Positions 21,298-24,168 of a stretch of DNA of 24,168 bases are shown here, one piece after another. How positions within the stretch are numbered: the stretch's first letter is position 1; each line of letters starts with the position of its first letter. The notes under the pieces are model-generated. The model was not told the origin of the DNA and ran no database searches. It worked only from the letters and a program-made list of their open reading frames with translations. The DNA lies in IMG/VR virus record IMGVR_UViG_3300034198_013875, positions 1 through 24,168 of that record; one strand, given 5' to 3'. Made by a program: the position numbers and the translations under genes. The stretch comes from a virus.

Positions 21298-22439
21298 ACT
21301 CCAAAACCCACCTTTCTAACTTGTTTTTTAGTTCCAAACACATTTTCATCATTATAAATTTCTGCAAGGGTCATTTTCTTCTTAGGAGGATCTTGACCGT
21401 GTAAAGATTTAAATAAATTAACAGTCTTAGCTTCACTAAGTTCATCAAATTTATACTTTAAGAACGTTCTTCCCTTTCTGGTCAAGGCATAATCGATTCG
21501 ATCTTCAGGAGTATTGAATGTAGCAATGATCTTAAAGTTTAAAACATCCGCCATGATTCCGTCACATATATTCAACAGGATAGAAATGGCACTATTATCA
21601 CCATGTTCTTCTCTGGATAAAAGAATTTTCTCAGCATCCTCGATAATTAGTAAACTTTCCTTTTCCTTTTTGATGACAGGAAGGAATGAAGGATCTCCGA
21701 TACTCTGCACAAAATAAGGAGGAATATAAATCTTCTTTACATCTGAATTAGAGTTTAACAAATGTTTGATATAATTAGTTTTTCCAGAACCATGAATGCC
21801 GTGCAGAAGAACTAATTTATTATTTGGAGTTGAGAAGTCACCTATCCAACCACCAATTTTTTCATGAACTTCTTTAAAATCGTCATTGTAATGATTTTCC
21901 AAATCCAAATCATACGATTTGACTTTATGCGGAGTCAGAATAATATTGCTATATTCATCCTTCTCAAATAGTAAAACCTTCCCTTTATTTTCGTTATGAT
22001 CCTTTACCCCAAACTTATCATAAATTTCATATGCAACGCTGGTATTAATAAATGGATCATACCAAATACTATTTCCAATATTTTCCGAAGACAATTCGTC
22101 ATCTCCCGGATAGGAACTTTCTGCATCAGAAATTTCTAGAATAATTCGATGAACCGCATGTCTAAACATAACTGAATGCTTAGTTTCTCTACAGAAATGA
22201 CTCTTGGAAATAATAATAGAGAATCCTTTGCCAATTAAATACTTGGCAAATTCTTCAAATCTACCAGACTTATATTCCAAATAAATATGAGAAGGGATTT
22301 TATTAAACATCAGCACATAAACAAACTCCTGGGAAGAGGATACATCCCGATTGAGCATGAATTTACTATTATTGGAAATATCAATATTTTGTTCTTCGAT
22401 AATTGCTCCCCATGCTTTAAGCTGTTCAATTAAATTCAT
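21294..22439 (-). CDS. AAA+ ATPase, BCS1-like (381 aa)
   Basis: The N-terminal 200 residues are an alpha/beta domain without recognised motifs (it includes EFVYVLMFNKIPSHIYLEYK). The AAA+ module has Walker A LLHGIHGSGKTNYI, Walker B SLLIIEDAEKIL, sensor 1 FKIIATFNT and an arginine-finger segment YALTRKGRTF. The order and the 'N-T...R-x-G-R' ending resemble BCS1-type and related phage AAA proteins rather than gp44 clamp loaders. The role is unknown; remodelling of a protein complex is the family's general activity. A strong promoter-like sequence (TTGACA-N16-TATATT) ends five bases before the ATG, and the gene is coupled to a 47-aa ORF. Confidence 0.8.
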   Translation of the reverse strand: MNLIEQLKAWGAIIEEQNIDISNNSKFMLNRDVSSSQEFVYVLMFNKIPSHIYLEYKSGRFEEFAKYLIGKGFSIIISKSHFCRETKHSVMFRHAVHRIILEISDAESSYPGDDELSSENIGNSIWYDPFINTSVAYEIYDKFGVKDHNENKGKVLLFEKDEYSNIILTPHKVKSYDLDLENHYNDDFKEVHEKIGGWIGDFSTPNNKLVLLHGIHGSGKTNYIKHLLNSNSDVKKIYIPPYFVQSIGDPSFLPVIKKEKESLLIIEDAEKILLSREEHGDNSAISILLNICDGIMADVLNFKIIATFNTPEDRIDYALTRKGRTFLKYKFDELSEAKTVNLFKSLHGQDPPKKKMTLAEIYNDENVFGTKKQVRKVGFGV

Positions 22440-22444
22440 GCAGT

Positions 22445-22472
22445 AATATATCTATGCTTGATCTGATGTCAA
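22445..22472 (-). promoter_or_regulatory. Putative promoter for the AAA+ ATPase unit
   Basis: A perfect TTGACA (22467-22472), 16-bp spacer and TATATT (22445-22450) on the - strand, followed by ACTGC and the ATG. It overlaps the 3' end of the upstream GT2 gene. The -35 is full consensus and the -10 five of six. Confidence 0.55.
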
Positions 22473-23300
22473 ATTTAATAATGGTTTTTGTGAATAATGT
22501 TGTTCTAAGAAGTTCAGACGTTCTTGAACTTCTTCAACGGTCGAGTCTTTTACTTCTGTCGGATAGACATGATATTTTTCCTTAAAAATCCCCCAACTAG
22601 TCGAAAAGTTCTTCATAAAGTCTTTATTATTCCGAATTACACTTTGCGCATGGTTTGAATCAATATCAGCGAGATATTCAAAGGAGTTTTCGATATCAGG
22701 GAAATACCAATAGTTACAGCCAAGTCCTTTATTGTAGGCATTGAAATAATGATCGAGGTGTTCCGCAGCATTAATATAACTTTCGTTCATATAACCAATA
22801 TGTTTCAGGGTATTGGCATGATACAGAACGAATGCATGAAGACTGTGTTTGTAGAGATCCACTTTATGGGCCGTATACTGCACTTCCAAGCGTTTAATGG
22901 GAGTCCCGTCTTCTGCTACGTTTCCACCTCCAATACCTCCATGGGTGGCATACGAGAGTTGTCCTGCCCATAGTCCCGAATCCATTGCAGTCTCAATATA
23001 TTTTTGGAAAACTTCATTATTTTTGACAACAACATCATCTTCCATTAAAAATAGAAATTCATATCCTGCATTTTTCATTTCCCGCAAGGCAATATTTTTA
23101 GCAATTCCTACTACCGTCGGATTTCTATTACATTGGAGAATTTTTACATTTTTAGGAGTATTTTTAAATTGTCCTCCTGCATTAACTACAAAGATCTTAT
23201 CAACCGCATCACGATCAATACTATCCAGTGCTTTATGTAAAAATTCTTCCCGATTACAAGTAATAATCGCGACTGCTGTTTGTTTTTTAAATCTGTTCAT
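22452..23300 (-). CDS. GT2-family glycosyltransferase, paralogue (282 aa)
   Basis: This is a GT-A fold transferase. The opening is AVAIITCNREEFLHKALDS (9-27), then IFVVNAGG (36-43). The acidic metal motif is FLFLMEDDVVV (82-92; E87, D88, D89). A Gly-rich insert, YATHGGIGGGNVAEDG (117-132), follows, then the likely catalytic INAAEHLDHYF (176-186). The EDD and E-H-x-D pair match the GT2 gene at 20403-21149. The extra Gly-rich loop and the longer C-terminus distinguish it. It starts 2 bp after the exonuclease gene ends, so they are probably co-transcribed. Confidence 0.85.
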   Translation of the reverse strand: MNRFKKQTAVAIITCNREEFLHKALDSIDRDAVDKIFVVNAGGQFKNTPKNVKILQCNRNPTVVGIAKNIALREMKNAGYEFLFLMEDDVVVKNNEVFQKYIETAMDSGLWAGQLSYATHGGIGGGNVAEDGTPIKRLEVQYTAHKVDLYKHSLHAFVLYHANTLKHIGYMNESYINAAEHLDHYFNAYNKGLGCNYWYFPDIENSFEYLADIDSNHAQSVIRNNKDFMKNFSTSWGIFKEKYHVYPTEVKDSTVEEVQERLNFLEQHYSQKPLLNLTSDQA

Positions 23301-23302
23301 GT

Positions 23303-23809
23303 TTAAATTTTTAAAATATTCATTAAATGATTAGCTTGAGATATAGCATCATCCAATGCATTATGATAAGTTCCAGTTCTTTCAATTTTCGTAGTAGGAT
23401 CAAGTAATGCCTTTACGGTTCTATAACATCTATCATTGGAATATTTCCAAGGTCTGGGACAATCGATCAGATCGTATGCACATGTCAATAAAGTATTATC
23501 AAACCCAACCCCATTTCCCCACATTTCACATTCTGAATCTCCGATCCAATCAGCAAAATTTAGTAATGCATCAACAATACCCTCTTCCGACTTGATCATT
23601 TCCAACCGAGCAGCATCACTCTGCTTCATCCACCAAATAATCGTAGATACGTCGATAGTCATACCTATTTTTACACAACTCTTCATATTGATAGTTGTGT
23701 AAAAATTGTCGAGAATTTTACCTTCTCCGAATTTTACAGCACCAATCGAAGCAATTACCGATCCCGGAGTATTTCCGAGAGTTTCCAAATCTAACATTAT
23801 TCTGGTCAT
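23303..23809 (-). CDS. DnaQ-fold 3'-5' exonuclease, DexA/Rv2179c-like (168 aa)
   Basis: This is a DEDD-type nuclease. Exo I is IMLDLETLGN (D7, E9), Exo II is NGVGFDNTLL (D104), and Exo III is TYHNALDDAISQA (H149, D153/D154), the DEDDh arrangement. The G-S-V-I-A-S-I-G-A-V-K-F segment after Exo I and the IIWWMKQS segment (57-64) are characteristic of the phage exonuclease A / Rv2179c-like group. It is shorter than T4 DexA (227 aa). It may degrade RNA or ssDNA during takeover. No promoter of the local type is visible in the gap before it. Confidence 0.9.
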   Translation of the reverse strand: MTRIMLDLETLGNTPGSVIASIGAVKFGEGKILDNFYTTINMKSCVKIGMTIDVSTIIWWMKQSDAARLEMIKSEEGIVDALLNFADWIGDSECEMWGNGVGFDNTLLTCAYDLIDCPRPWKYSNDRCYRTVKALLDPTTKIERTGTYHNALDDAISQANHLMNILKI

Positions 23810-23832
23810 ATATCAACAATATCTATTTGTAT

Positions 23833-24064
23833 TTAAGTGGTTTTTGACACGTATTCATCAAGAATCCTAGATAAAAGTTCTCTAGGTTTAATTTCTTCCT
23901 TCCCCTTCCTGCCATTTATCTGCCCACATCCATCCTAAAGTTCTTCGTTTGGAACCTCTGGAAAGAATGGTAATTACTGGAACTGGCAAGGAATTTTCGC
24001 ACAATCGTTCATTGAAAAAATCAAATGCCTGATAAAGAAGTTCTTGAATTTTAATAAGTTTCAT
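23833..24064 (-). pseudogene. Frameshifted and truncated SprT-like remnant
   Basis: The ATG at 24062-24064 opens a 58-codon frame that stops at 23888-23890. The beginning, with ELLYQAFDFFNERL, then LPVPVITI and TLGWMWADKW, matches the start of SprT-like metallopeptidase-type proteins (helix, N-E-x-L, L-P-x-x-x-I-T, L-G-W). The reading continues sensibly in the +1 frame after the G4 run at 23907-23910, as KPRELLSRILDEYVSKTT, to a TAA at 23833-23835. Removing one G would restore a 77-residue product. The catalytic HExxH helix expected further on is missing in either case. It could be a decayed gene, a sequencing indel or a frameshift-expressed product. The start is coupled (ATGA) to the small membrane protein. 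Confidence 0.5.
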
Positions 24065-24159
24065 GCGTTAGTTACTAAAAGATAAATTAAACGAAAGATG
24101 CCCAACAAAATAACACCAGCAATTACTGGAAGACCGTAGTTATATAAAAGTTTACTCAT
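24061..24159 (-). CDS. Small single-pass membrane protein (32 aa)
   Basis: This short ORF reads MSKLLYNYGLPVIAGVILLG and then IFRLIYLLVTNA. A hydrophobic helix spans about residues 10-29, with one Arg near the middle-to-end, typical of phage mini membrane proteins. Its TGA overlaps the next ATG (ATGA), which supports real translation. The upstream region lies at the window edge. Confidence 0.5.
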   Translation of the reverse strand: MSKLLYNYGLPVIAGVILLGIFRLIYLLVTNA

Positions 24160-24168
24160 ACACAACGA

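Noticed and set aside
21294-22439. gp44-type clamp loader ATPase
   Set aside because: The AAA module is C-terminal after a 200-residue domain and the arginine-finger region fits BCS1-like ATPases better; no gp62 partner is adjacent.
22897-23334. + strand ORF of 145 codons opposite the GT2 gene
   Set aside because: Antisense shadow of a clear GT2 gene; no motif, promoter or conserved neighbour.

Overview
This is an AT-rich segment of a tailed-phage genome. It holds the replication and recombination module of a distant T4-like myovirus, preceded by the end of a virion-structure region. The phage assignment rests on clear homologues of T4 gp32 (single-strand binding protein), gp41 (replicative helicase, here interrupted by an intein), UvsX, gp43 (family B polymerase), gp46 (SbcC/Rad50-like), a gp45-like clamp and a DexA-like exonuclease. 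All are packed with short or overlapping junctions. No tRNA, rRNA, insertion sequence or CRISPR array is visible. The host is not shown directly. Almost no gene has a Shine-Dalgarno sequence, and leaders are A/T-rich, which would suit a Bacteroidota host, but that is inference.

Layout. Positions 1-2486 (+ strand) hold the C-terminal part of a repeat-bearing virion protein and a 669-residue baseplate-type protein. From 2483 to the right edge everything is on the - strand except one small gene at 15422-15763. Read in the direction of transcription (right to left), the - strand runs: a tiny membrane protein; a broken SprT-like remnant; a DnaQ/DexA-type exonuclease; a GT2 glycosyltransferase; an AAA+ ATPase; a 47-residue protein; a second GT2; an unknown; a GT-A type glycosyltransferase; a 69-residue protein; gp46; a GT-B type glycosyltransferase; DNA polymerase; an unknown; an Sm-like protein; an unknown; an Hc1-like protein; a terminator; UvsX; an unknown; the intein-bearing helicase; an unknown; a zinc-ribbon miniprotein; a possible helicase loader; gp32; a Q/P/H-rich protein; a clamp; a MazG-like pyrophosphohydrolase; and four small unknowns.

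How the genes work together. Polymerase, clamp, helicase, gp32 and perhaps a loader form most of a replisome. UvsX and gp46 supply recombination-dependent replication. MazG and the exonuclease adjust nucleotide pools or trim nucleic acid. Four glycosyltransferases of at least three types are woven into the block, which suggests glycosylation of phage DNA, virion or host surface.

The most notable signals are these. (1) A class 3 intein (W-C-T signature) with an intact LAGLIDADG endonuclease sits exactly in the helicase P-loop. (2) A recurrent promoter-like arrangement (TTGA-type -35, 16-18 bp, TA-rich -10) places the -10 only about 4-7 bases before the ATG, implying leaderless or near-leaderless mRNAs. 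(3) Two such promoters sit back to back, sharing a palindromic -35, between the polymerase and the lone + strand gene. (4) A gp32-like protein lacks the zinc ligands. (5) A perfect 14-bp hairpin lies inside a coding region.
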